A DNA stretch of 64,000 nucleotides from Calditrichota bacterium. GTDB taxonomy: Bacteria > Zhuqueibacterota > Zhuqueibacteria > Thermofontimicrobiales > Thermofontimicrobiaceae. The notes beneath the pieces are model-generated. The model was not told the DNA's origin and did not search any database. It worked only from the letters and a program-made list of their open reading frames with translations. A program made the translations under genes and the position numbers. Position 1 is the stretch's first letter. Each line of letters starts with the position of its first letter. This document shows, piece by piece, positions 25,576 through 33,576 of the stretch. Where the stretch lies: contig JAADFU010000190.1 in assembly GCA_013152715.1 (NCBI GenBank), positions 1 to 64,000 on the forward strand. The letters are read 5' to 3'.

Positions 25576-28476
25576 TTAAAAACCAAATGACATGCCCAAT
25601 CTCACTGAACGCGGCGAAGAATAATAATTAGGACGGGTCAAATAATCTTTCAAATAATGACGTCCATATTCGTCGCCATGATCGGTACTCGGATAAAGCG
25701 CATAAGTTGCTCTTCCCGTATCAGAATAGATTAATATCTCATTCAAGCGATCAAAAAGATTGTACACTTTAATAAAAAGCGTGGCGTAGCGATTGTTGGA
25801 AAAATAAAAATCTTTGTGCGCCTGAAGATCAAAGGTCATCTGCGACGGTCTGCGCTCGCTATTCTCAGCGTCAATCCGAATCGCATCGCGCGAGGGTGTG
25901 TATGGCAAGCCCGATCCCATTCTGCCGATCAGACTGATTCCCCATTTTTTCGCCTGGCTGACCGTCACTGTGAAATTCAAAGTATGGGTTTGATCCCAGT
26001 CCAGTGGCACAACCCTTTTTTCAGTTTCCACCGGCGGAATACTTTGCAAATCATAAAATTTTGAAAGAGGATTAGAGGAATTTCCCTCGGCGACAGAATA
26101 GGTATAGTCCAGAGAACCTGATAAATACCCTGAACGACGCTTTTCAATAGAGAGAGTAAAACCTTTGACATTTCCAAAATCAAGCGTCGCGTAACGGTTG
26201 TAATAATCACCGCGAGTGTAAAGCTCGAAAACCTCGGTTCCCAGCCAATCGTTGATATCTTTGTAAAAAGCGATAGCCTCAATTCCGATATCGTCAGATA
26301 CCTGCTGCTGCAGGCCGATTTCGTAAATGACGGTTTGCTGGGGTTTTAAATCTGCATTTCCTAACACAGATTTAAAACGTCCGCTGACGACCTCAAACTC
26401 GGGATTCGCATACAAGTACGCGAACGGAGGCATCTGGAAAAAATGACCGTACGAAAAATGAATTGTTCCGCGGTCAGTAATGGGATAGGCTATTCCCAAT
26501 CGTGGACTCAATTGATTCTTTGCCGTCGCATTTTTTAATTTTAATTCAGCCAACGATTCTCTTTTGCCGGCGATCAGCAAACGATCCTTGTTATCGGCCG
26601 CAACTTTCCAATTTGAATTAAAATAGTCGTAGCGCAAGCCGATATTGATGATCATGTCTTTCAATTCAATTTTATCCTGAATGTAGGCGGCAAATTCGCG
26701 AGGATAGCGGTTGTACATATTATTGGAAGTGCTGGTTTCCGGCGTGTGAATTGTCGGAACCCAGCCATAAGTTTCGCTAATATCAATATAGTAGCTATGA
26801 TAGAAAAGCTCATGGTAGCGACCTTCAAAACCCAGTTTCACCTGGTGGTGCTTATTCACTTGGCTTGTCAGATCGAATCGAAGCACAGAAGTTTTGGAAT
26901 TCCGATACGTATGGGTTTTATTCATGCCGCCGCCATAAAATTCATTCCCCGGGGTACTGGAAATGAGAATATTTGGCAAATAGCGCGGATCCTGCCAGTC
27001 TTTGTACAGATATCGCTTATAATCATTCTCGTAGTGAGCAAATTTTACCTCATAAAACGTGCTTCGAGATATTTGATGCGTAAAATCCAGTTTATGAGTC
27101 AGTGACCACTGATAGGTCGTCGGAATGCCGTCGGGGTTGTATTTGTAAATATGGCTATAACTTCTGTTTTTTATTTTGTCATAAAGAGTTGTGTAACGAA
27201 AAATAAATTGGGGGCTGAGACGAAAAGTAATTTTCGCCTGACCGGAAAACTTCCGATACGGGTTCATTGGGACTAATTTGTTATCTCCGCTGAATCCGGT
27301 ATCCCAGAGGCCATTACCGTTCAGATCCTCGAAAGGCTCGGTTTCCGTATAGTAACCGTTTCCGTCGAGATCTTCAAAAGGCTCACCAGGTTGATACTGG
27401 CCATCACCATTGATGTCTGTGAATGGCTCCCCTAAATCAAACTGCCCATTTTTATTTCTATCTGTGAACGGTTCCAGAAAATGAATCCGGCCATCATTGT
27501 AAGGGCTTTGCGCCAGGGATCTGGCAGAAGCCGGTTCTACAAAAATTGCATCCCCTGGATTGTGCTCCCGTTTTCCGTAAAGGTATCCCTTCTCATTATA
27601 ATATCTCCCGGAAGCAAAGAAAGTAACTTTGTTCCCCAATGTCGGTACGGGGCCATTCAAACTGACGTCAAAATTTGTTTGGCTGAGCGGATTGACGTCC
27701 TCGATATTCAGAAAAATATCTTTGTGCGTACTCACGCGATCGCCAAAGTAAGTGGTAAAATTGCCGTGATAATCTTTTCCGCCTTCTTTCGTGACAATAT
27801 TGACGATGCCGGACATCGCTTTTCCGTATTCAGCATTAAACGTCCCGCTGACGACCTGTAACTCTTGAATCGCTGTATTTTCAATAACTGCGGACATACC
27901 ACCCCAGAAAGGATTGGACATGGCAATACCATCAATCAAGTAGGCGATTTCATTGGAACGACCGCCACGAATATGAATAGCGCCGTTCGAGCCCGTCGTG
28001 ATACCTGCTTTTGTTGACAATACGCCGCGGAATGTTTCCACAGGCATTTCTTTAATTTCCTCTGAGGTGATCACAGAGCGCCCGGAAGTCAAATCTTTTT
28101 GAACAATAGGCCTTTTGGCAACAATCTCGACAACCGCGCCCAAATCCAGAACAGCAGAGCTAAGTGCAAAGTTGACCTCAGTGGTCAGACCCACTTTTAC
28201 CAGCACTCCAGTTTTCAACACCGGGCCGTATCCCATCATGTTCGCCTTGACGCTATAAACGCCGGGCGGAATATTGATGATGTAATACGAACCGTCGAGG
28301 CCTGTGGACGCCCCCAGAGTCGTGCCTTCGATCATGACGTTCACCCCTGGCAAAGGATCGCCTGTTTCTGCATCTTTGACGTAACCGGCAATTTTACCGG
28401 TGATCCCGGCCCAGGATGTCGTCAGCACAAAAAGGCAGAAGATTAAAATCATTAATAGAATTTTTTTGCTCGACAA
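25576..28476 (-). CDS. TonB-dependent receptor with four tandem calcium-loop-like repeats (module A)
   Basis: 966 residues starting at TTG: SD GGAGGA lies 5 nt before it and a signal peptide (about 1-23) follows, so TTG is preferred over the in-frame ATG at 28452. Next come the carboxypeptidase-regulatory-like domain (about 24-112), the plug (about 118-232, IHIRGGRSNEIAYLIDGIAM, GTFNAEYGKAMSGIVNIVT) and the barrel, ending PRSVRLGMSFGF. In an early barrel loop, residues 335-394 hold four perfect 15-residue repeats (EPFTDRNKNGQFDLG-type) absent from the two sister receptors. This is the first gene of the long operon; its promoter lies back to back with that of the divergent FG-GAP gene. The ligand is unknown. 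Confidence 0.93.
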   Translation of the reverse strand: MSSKKILLMILIFCLFVLTTSWAGITGKIAGYVKDAETGDPLPGVNVMIEGTTLGASTGLDGSYYIINIPPGVYSVKANMMGYGPVLKTGVLVKVGLTTEVNFALSSAVLDLGAVVEIVAKRPIVQKDLTSGRSVITSEEIKEMPVETFRGVLSTKAGITTGSNGAIHIRGGRSNEIAYLIDGIAMSNPFWGGMSAVIENTAIQELQVVSGTFNAEYGKAMSGIVNIVTKEGGKDYHGNFTTYFGDRVSTHKDIFLNIEDVNPLSQTNFDVSLNGPVPTLGNKVTFFASGRYYNEKGYLYGKREHNPGDAIFVEPASARSLAQSPYNDGRIHFLEPFTDRNKNGQFDLGEPFTDINGDGQYQPGEPFEDLDGNGYYTETEPFEDLNGNGLWDTGFSGDNKLVPMNPYRKFSGQAKITFRLSPQFIFRYTTLYDKIKNRSYSHIYKYNPDGIPTTYQWSLTHKLDFTHQISRSTFYEVKFAHYENDYKRYLYKDWQDPRYLPNILISSTPGNEFYGGGMNKTHTYRNSKTSVLRFDLTSQVNKHHQVKLGFEGRYHELFYHSYYIDISETYGWVPTIHTPETSTSNNMYNRYPREFAAYIQDKIELKDMIINIGLRYDYFNSNWKVAADNKDRLLIAGKRESLAELKLKNATAKNQLSPRLGIAYPITDRGTIHFSYGHFFQMPPFAYLYANPEFEVVSGRFKSVLGNADLKPQQTVIYEIGLQQQVSDDIGIEAIAFYKDINDWLGTEVFELYTRGDYYNRYATLDFGNVKGFTLSIEKRRSGYLSGSLDYTYSVAEGNSSNPLSKFYDLQSIPPVETEKRVVPLDWDQTHTLNFTVTVSQAKKWGISLIGRMGSGLPYTPSRDAIRIDAENSERRPSQMTFDLQAHKDFYFSNNRYATLFIKVYNLFDRLNEILIYSDTGRATYALYPSTDHGDEYGRHYLKDYLTRPNYYSSPRSVRLGMSFGF
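27295..27474 (-). repeat. Four 45-bp tandem coding repeats (15-residue Asp/Asn/Gly calcium-loop units)
   Basis: Residues 335-394 of the module A receptor are four contiguous 15-residue units of the form E-P-F-(T/E)-D-x-(N/D)-x-(N/D)-G-x-(F/Y/W)-x-x-x. The D-x-N-x-D/N-G core resembles EF-hand, dockerin or thrombospondin type 3 calcium loops. Calcium binding is inferred from this pattern only. Confidence 0.85.
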
Positions 28477-28526
28477 TTTTATCCTCCAATCTTATTGATT
28501 GATAAATTGACTTTGGTTTTAGATAC

Positions 28527-28555
28527 AATTTAATAAAACAAAGTTAGTTAGTCAA
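28527..28555 (-). promoter_or_regulatory. Sigma-70-like promoter for the module A-B operon
   Basis: On the minus strand TTGACT (28555-28550) and TAAATT (28532-28527, 4 of 6 consensus bases) are separated by 17 bp. The upstream context CACTTGACT is the same as at the module C promoter. The predicted start is about 45 nt before the TTG start codon. Confidence 0.55.
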
Positions 28556-28585
28556 GTGAAAAATTAAACTATTTTAATTTTTTAT

Positions 28586-28614
28586 TTGACATTTAGATTT
28601 TTTTTTATTATAAT
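28586..28614 (+). promoter_or_regulatory. Perfect-consensus sigma-70 promoter for the FG-GAP gene
   Basis: TTGACA (28586-28591) and TATAAT (28609-28614) are separated by exactly 17 bp, a full consensus match, and preceded by an A/T-rich stretch. Transcription would start near 28621, giving a leader of about 240 nt. Confidence 0.8.
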
Positions 28615-28644
28615 CTATTACAAGGGTCAACCTGAGTCCCGATT

Positions 28645-28661
28645 TCAAGTTTCAAACTTGA
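28645..28661. repeat. 17-bp palindrome in the early leader of the FG-GAP gene
   Basis: TCAAGTTT-C-AAACTTGA has perfect 8-bp arms around a single central base. It lies about 25-40 nt after the predicted start of the plus-strand transcript. The short centre favours a protein-binding operator over an RNA hairpin. Confidence 0.5.
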
Positions 28662-28775
28662 GCTAACACTGATTGTCACGGAAAATACCACATGATACTC
28701 ATCTACAAAATGAACAATTTGAAAAACTCTCTTCTAATAAAATTTTTCCACAAATACTTTGAGTAAAAATTCCTT

Positions 28776-28788
28776 AAAGGAGGTGATG
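28776..28788 (+). promoter_or_regulatory. Perfect anti-SD complement in the leader, 75 nt upstream of the FG-GAP start
   Basis: AAAGGAGGTGATG carries 12 bases complementary to the usual 16S rRNA tail. An ATG embedded in it begins a five-codon frame (MRTIR, stop at 28801-28803), but its spacing from the SD is too short for normal initiation. The real gene has its own SD (GGAGG, 5 nt before the ATG at 28863). Confidence 0.6.
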
Positions 28789-28862
28789 CGCACAATCCGC
28801 TAAGTATTTCTTTTCTTAATACTAATTCATTTAACCCCTGAGTAATTTTATAGGAGGTTCCA

Positions 28863-31817
28863 ATGCATCGAAACAAGCTACTAATTGTTACCATGATGCT
28901 GCTGCTAGTTGTATCGTACACGCTTTTTGCAGCAGAAGAAGGTGAAAACAAATTTAATCTCACGTGGTCATCCGACAAACTCGACTTTCCTAACGGTATT
29001 CCTTACACACTGTGGGCAACGCGAACTTTGCCGGATTTTGACGGCAACGGCAGAAATGAAATTTTCTGTGCTGCTGACGACCCGGTACAGGGCGCCTGGT
29101 ATTTCGTCGTGGAAGCCGACGCCAATGACAATTACAAAGTTGTCTGGTATTCCTACATCGACGAATGTACCTACAGCTATGTCCTCTTCGCCACAAGTCC
29201 TGACGCGGATCTCGATGGCGACGGATTACCCGAATTGATTGCAGGCGTTGCCCAGCCCACAGGCCCGGCACCTCCAGGCATTTGGATTTGGGAAAAAGAT
29301 ACCACCATCACTGATGGCTTTCCTTTTCCTATGGGGCCTGAAAACGCAACAACCTATGACGTAAATGGTCTCGGCGGCAGCATTTCCTGTATTTTTGCCG
29401 CAAATGTGGACACTGATCCGAACACGGAATTGATCATCGGCGAAACACGCGAAGATATCGTTTGGGTCGTGGAAGAAACCGGCGGAGATCTCAGTTTCCC
29501 GATTTTTGAAACCGAATACACCGATACATTGAAATACAGCCCCTGGGGATTTGCTTACGGCGATATGGACAACGACGGCCTGGGCGATTTCGCGGTGGGA
29601 ACATCCGATTACAACAGCATTCGTATCTACGAATGCAGCGGAGAGGAAGACAGTTACACAAAATACCCGGAGTTGCACATGTCTCGCGATGTCGATGGCT
29701 ACTGCCTGCGCGGTATGGGCGCCCGCGACATCAACGGCGATGGTTTAGCAGAATTAATTTACGCCAGAAGAAGTAGCCCAGGGAAAATTTTCATCGTTAC
29801 CAACCCAGGCGAATTAAGCCTAATTGATTCGACAAATGTCCATGAAATCTGGGTAAATCCGGACGGCGGGAATCTGACCGGTTTGGCTTACGGCGATATT
29901 GATCACGGCTTTGGATCAGATGGTCCCGATTTAATTTTTGCCGCTTCCGGTAATTATTTGATGGACCTGGAATACACTGGACCTCGCGGTGAAACTGCTG
30001 ATCCGAATGCTCCAGGCGATCCCGCAAATTGGGATGCTTACACAATTTACACCGATACAACCCAGAGAATGCAGCACATGTGCGTGAGCGATTTCGACCG
30101 CGATGGCGAAGACGAAGTAGCGCTCATCTACAGCGGTAGCGGCGACGAGCACTATCTGCGCATTATTGAACACGAATATCTGCCCGACGCTGGCTTTAGC
30201 ATAATGTGGCACGATAGTCCGGACACAGACCTGACTGTCGATCCGGTGCATTCAAATCCGCGCGGTATTTTTGCCGGCTCCGACGTTGATCAGGACGGCA
30301 AACCCGAAATTGCTTGTACAGAATACAACGGTAAATTCCACGTTTACGAAGTTGTCGATGACAACACTGTGGAATGGGTGTACTCATACAAACCAGGCGC
30401 TCCGGCTTCCGGCTCCAGCCCCCGCGACATCAAAGTAAGCGATGTGGATGGAAATGGGTTGGATGAATTCGTCATGCTTATGGGCGGAACCGATATTTCT
30501 GCCAATCCGGACAGTATCGGCTTCTATTTCTTTGAATGGGACGGATCTACGGATAATGGTTTTGGAATCGACGGCGGGCCTACCTATATTTTGCCTGCTG
30601 GTCAAATCGATTCTCGTCTGACTGCTTGCAACAGGACTGAAGGTATCTGGGTCGAAGATGTTGATCAAGACGGGCATCAGGAAGTGCTCTGGCCTTCCGA
30701 CGCTGGCGGTACATCCGGCGATGGTCTGTACATTTTCTCCTGTATCGACGGTGAACTGACTGGTTTCCCGACCTGGTTGGTTGAATTAGCTCAGCATCGC
30801 GCTTCCGGAGAATGTACCGGATCACCGAAAATGGCGCGCGTCGCTGACATCAATGGTAATGGCCAAAAGGAAGCCATTTTCACTACCTGGAATAACGGAC
30901 AGCTTTCTATTTTCGAAGCCACTGCTCCCGACACCTACGATGAGACTGTCTTTTTGGCAGATAAAACAATGACAGACGAAGTCGTTTATAAAGGTCTCGG
31001 CGTTGCCGATGTTGATGGCAACGGCGACGATGAATTGATTTTCAATTCTTACTGGAACGCGACCATTTATCTGGTTAATTCCCCAGCGAATATTCATGAC
31101 CTTGACATTACCAATCCCGATCATTATGCCTTTTTGCGCGACGACGCAGGCGGTAGTGGACTTACTGGCGATGTTGGTGATCTCAACGGCGACGGAAATC
31201 CTGAATTCTATTTCACGCTTTACGCTCGCGGCGCAGTTCGCAGCCTGGAATACAACGGCGGCGGAGCAGACATGATGGCGCAGTCCAGTTGGACAATGAA
31301 AGAAGTATTCGCCGATCGCGATTTTGTCTATGGCGACTATTACAGCAATGGCGTTCTGACTGCAGTTCATGGATCATTCGGAATTATGGTGCCGCATGCG
31401 GATCTGGATGGTGACGGCAATCAGGAAATCGTGACCTCGATGATTGAATCGCCCTATTCAAATTCCTGGCTCTATGTTTTTGAATACACTGGCGGTACCG
31501 GCGTCACCGAACACAAATATCGCATCATCACTCCTAACGACTACAAACTGGCACAAAACTTCCCGAACCCGTTCAACCCGACGACGACGATCGACTACAC
31601 TCTCCCGTTGGACAAGAACGTGACCATTCGCATTTACAATTTGCAGGGTCAGGAAGTAAGAACTCTGGTGGATGACAAATACCAGGCTGCCGGTACGCAT
31701 CGGGCTATCTGGGATGCGACGGACAATTTCGGTCATCGCGTAGCCACTGGCAATTACATTTACAGCCTCGAAGTTGGCAACGTGAAAGTGACCAAGATGA
31801 TGACGTTATTGAAATAG
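28863..31817 (+). CDS. FG-GAP/VCBS-repeat surface protein with canonical T9SS type A sorting domain
   Basis: 984 residues. A signal peptide (about 1-23, ending LFAAEE) is followed by about twelve FG-GAP-type calcium loops of the form D-x-(D/N)-x-D/N-G-x-x-(E/D) (DFDGNGRNEI, DLDGDGLPEL, DVDQDGKPEI, DINGNGQKEA, DLNGDGNPEF and others), predicting an integrin-alpha-like propeller arrangement. The last ~90 residues are a textbook type A sorting domain: KLAQNFPNPFNPTTTI, then VTIRIYNLQGQEVRTL, ending VTKMMTLLK. The protein is therefore predicted to be exported by a type IX system and displayed or released at the surface. The binding target is unknown. It is the only plus-strand gene between 3 and 64 kb, is transcribed from a consensus promoter, and ends at its own terminator. 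Confidence 0.92.
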   Translation: MHRNKLLIVTMMLLLVVSYTLFAAEEGENKFNLTWSSDKLDFPNGIPYTLWATRTLPDFDGNGRNEIFCAADDPVQGAWYFVVEADANDNYKVVWYSYIDECTYSYVLFATSPDADLDGDGLPELIAGVAQPTGPAPPGIWIWEKDTTITDGFPFPMGPENATTYDVNGLGGSISCIFAANVDTDPNTELIIGETREDIVWVVEETGGDLSFPIFETEYTDTLKYSPWGFAYGDMDNDGLGDFAVGTSDYNSIRIYECSGEEDSYTKYPELHMSRDVDGYCLRGMGARDINGDGLAELIYARRSSPGKIFIVTNPGELSLIDSTNVHEIWVNPDGGNLTGLAYGDIDHGFGSDGPDLIFAASGNYLMDLEYTGPRGETADPNAPGDPANWDAYTIYTDTTQRMQHMCVSDFDRDGEDEVALIYSGSGDEHYLRIIEHEYLPDAGFSIMWHDSPDTDLTVDPVHSNPRGIFAGSDVDQDGKPEIACTEYNGKFHVYEVVDDNTVEWVYSYKPGAPASGSSPRDIKVSDVDGNGLDEFVMLMGGTDISANPDSIGFYFFEWDGSTDNGFGIDGGPTYILPAGQIDSRLTACNRTEGIWVEDVDQDGHQEVLWPSDAGGTSGDGLYIFSCIDGELTGFPTWLVELAQHRASGECTGSPKMARVADINGNGQKEAIFTTWNNGQLSIFEATAPDTYDETVFLADKTMTDEVVYKGLGVADVDGNGDDELIFNSYWNATIYLVNSPANIHDLDITNPDHYAFLRDDAGGSGLTGDVGDLNGDGNPEFYFTLYARGAVRSLEYNGGGADMMAQSSWTMKEVFADRDFVYGDYYSNGVLTAVHGSFGIMVPHADLDGDGNQEIVTSMIESPYSNSWLYVFEYTGGTGVTEHKYRIITPNDYKLAQNFPNPFNPTTTIDYTLPLDKNVTIRIYNLQGQEVRTLVDDKYQAAGTHRAIWDATDNFGHRVATGNYIYSLEVGNVKVTKMMTLLK

Positions 31818-31839
31818 CTTCTCATGTTGTAATTTTCCA

Positions 31840-31876
31840 AGCCCCCGCGTGAGCTAATTATGCGGGGGCTTTTTTT
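31840..31876 (+). terminator. Rho-independent terminator of the FG-GAP gene
   Basis: A perfect 9-bp stem (AGCCCCCGC at 31840-31848 with GCGGGGGCT at 31862-31870) is followed by seven T residues, 22 nt after the stop codon. Confidence 0.95.
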
Positions 31877-31990
31877 ATAATTCATAAAACTAAACCCCAC
31901 AATATTTCTGCGGAACTCGCCATTTTAAGCAATAAATTATACTGCATTTTTTGCAATGACCTTCTTTGGGAATCCATTGCCCAAAAACAA

Positions 31991-32023
31991 AAAAAGCAAC
32001 CTTATGATCAAGGTTGCTTTTTT
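31991..32023. terminator. Bidirectional terminator ending the ribosomal-protein cluster
   Basis: Stem GCAACCTT (31996-32003) with AAGGTTGC (32010-32017), loop ATGATC, flanked by A5 on the left and T6 on the right, so it works in either direction. On the minus strand it lies about 55 nt after the rplQ stop and is the natural end of the cluster. Confidence 0.92.
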
Positions 32024-32076
32024 GTCGTTTTCGGAATAGCCTGTCGAAAGAAAATCTTTTTTTTTAACTGAGATTC

Positions 32077-32514
32077 TTAATCTGATTCCTCTTCATCGGT
32101 TCGCTGTTTCTTTTTCGACTCTTTTTTCGATTTCTGCTTCTTGCTTTTTTTGACGCCTTCGAAGCCGACCAATTCGATGAACGCTATTTCAGCACCGTCG
32201 CCGGCGCGTTGACCTAATTTAATAATTCTTGTATATCCGCCCTGGCGATTTTCGAATGTGGGAGCGATTTCGTCGAACAGCGATTTGACGACTTTTTTAT
32301 CCCTCACCGTTCTCAAAACACGACGCCGAGCGGCCAACGTTCCTTTTTTGGCGAACGTAATTAACCGCTCTACAACAGGCCGAAGCGCTCTTGCTTTTGG
32401 CGCGGTTGTTTTTATCCTTTTATAAGTAAGCAGCTGCGTCGCCAGGTTGGACAACAATGCTTTCCGATGGCTCGCCGTGCGATTAAGTTTATTGAATGCT
32501 TTACGATGTCTCAT
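32077..32514 (-). CDS. rplQ: 50S ribosomal protein L17
   Basis: 145 residues. L17 sits near the exit tunnel of the large subunit. The N-terminus [20 protein letters not shown] is diagnostic. The last ~25 residues are a Lys/Ser-rich and then acidic tail ([20 protein letters not shown]) beyond the usual bacterial core of about 120 residues. It is the last gene of the cluster, 16 nt after rpoA, the usual alpha-operon ending, and is followed by a terminator. Confidence 0.97.
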   Translation of the reverse strand: MRHRKAFNKLNRTASHRKALLSNLATQLLTYKRIKTTAPKARALRPVVERLITFAKKGTLAARRRVLRTVRDKKVVKSLFDEIAPTFENRQGGYTRIIKLGQRAGDGAEIAFIELVGFEGVKKSKKQKSKKESKKKQRTDEEESD

Positions 32515-32530
32515 AAGATCAATCCTTCAA

Positions 32531-33517
32531 TCAATAATTATCCGACTTTAAGTATTTTTCAACATCCATGCCAAAATGCAAACCTTTTTCTTCCAGAATC
32601 TTGGACAATTCCGTCAATGATTTCCGGCCGAAATTTCTAAACTTCAACATCTCCTGTTCATCACGACGAACCAGATCGCCGATGGTTTTAATATTCGCCG
32701 CCATCAGACAATTGTGGGATCTGACCGACAATTCCAACTCATCGACGCTCATTCTCAGCAATTTTCGGATTCGGACAACTTCTTCGTCAATATCCGGTTC
32801 CTCTTCCGGCTCCTGCTCGATATCAAAATTGATGAACAATTGAATATGATCCTTTAAAATCTTTCCGGCATAAGTAAGCGCGTCGTCCGGAGTGATGCTA
32901 CCGTCGGTGCGGACTTCCAGGATTAATCGCTCATAATCCACTTTCTGTCCCACACGAGTGTTTTCCACCACGTAGCTGACACGAGTGACCGGAGAAAATA
33001 TCGCGTCGATAGGAATAGTACCGATGGGTTGATCCGGCAATTTGTTTTCTTCCGCCGGAACGTATCCTTTGCCCCTACCAATCCGCAATTCCAACCGAAA
33101 ATCCGCATCTTCATTCAAAGTGGCAATATGCAAATCAGGATTGAGAATTTCAAAATCGGTTTTTCCGTTAGCAATATCTCCGGCGACAAACTCTCTGGCG
33201 CCTTTGAGTTCAAGAACAACCTTATCCGGTCGCTTATTAATCAGTTTAATCCTGACTTGTTTTAAATTTAAAATCATATCGGTCACATCTTCCACCATCC
33301 CTGGGATTGTGGAAAATTCATGCAGCACCTTGTCCACACGAATCGATGTAATCGCAGCCCCCGGAAGCGAAGAAAGCAAAACACGACGTAATGAATTTCC
33401 CAGTGTCGTGCCAAATCCCCGCTCTAATGGCTGCACGACGAACTTACCGTACCGATTAGTGTATGTCGATTCATCTAAGTCGATGCTTTCGGGCATTTTA
33501 AAATTTAGCCAATTCAT
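32531..33517 (-). CDS. rpoA: RNA polymerase alpha subunit
   Basis: 328 residues, the usual length. The N-terminal assembly domain (about 1-230) contains GTTLGNSLRRVLLSSLPGAA. An acidic linker (EQEPEEEPDIDEE) leads to the C-terminal domain (about 255-312), with VRSHNCLMAANIKTIGDL and the DNA-contacting region RNFGRKSLTEL. It nucleates polymerase assembly and contacts UP elements and activators. It lies between rpsD and rplQ as in most bacteria. Confidence 0.98.
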   Translation of the reverse strand: MNWLNFKMPESIDLDESTYTNRYGKFVVQPLERGFGTTLGNSLRRVLLSSLPGAAITSIRVDKVLHEFSTIPGMVEDVTDMILNLKQVRIKLINKRPDKVVLELKGAREFVAGDIANGKTDFEILNPDLHIATLNEDADFRLELRIGRGKGYVPAEENKLPDQPIGTIPIDAIFSPVTRVSYVVENTRVGQKVDYERLILEVRTDGSITPDDALTYAGKILKDHIQLFINFDIEQEPEEEPDIDEEVVRIRKLLRMSVDELELSVRSHNCLMAANIKTIGDLVRRDEQEMLKFRNFGRKSLTELSKILEEKGLHFGMDVEKYLKSDNY

Positions 33518-33576
33518 ATTACGCTAACTCCTCAAAAATTGAGGTTTCAAGTTACTCTATTTAATAGCAAAAATGA

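Larger units (their letters stand above)
28477..28862. other. Divergent control region between the module A-B operon and the FG-GAP gene
   Basis: The 386-bp A/T-rich region has no protein gene. It holds back-to-back promoters (minus at 28527-28555, plus at 28586-28614; -35 boxes 30 bp apart), a 17-bp palindrome at 28645-28661 and an SD-like 13-mer at 28776-28788. The plus-strand leader would be about 240 nt and the minus-strand leader about 45 nt. Confidence 0.7.

Noticed and set aside
27295-27474. CRISPR-like array reading of the 45-bp repeats
   Set aside because: Repeats are contiguous without spacers, stay in frame and diverge at synonymous positions, so they are coding repeats.
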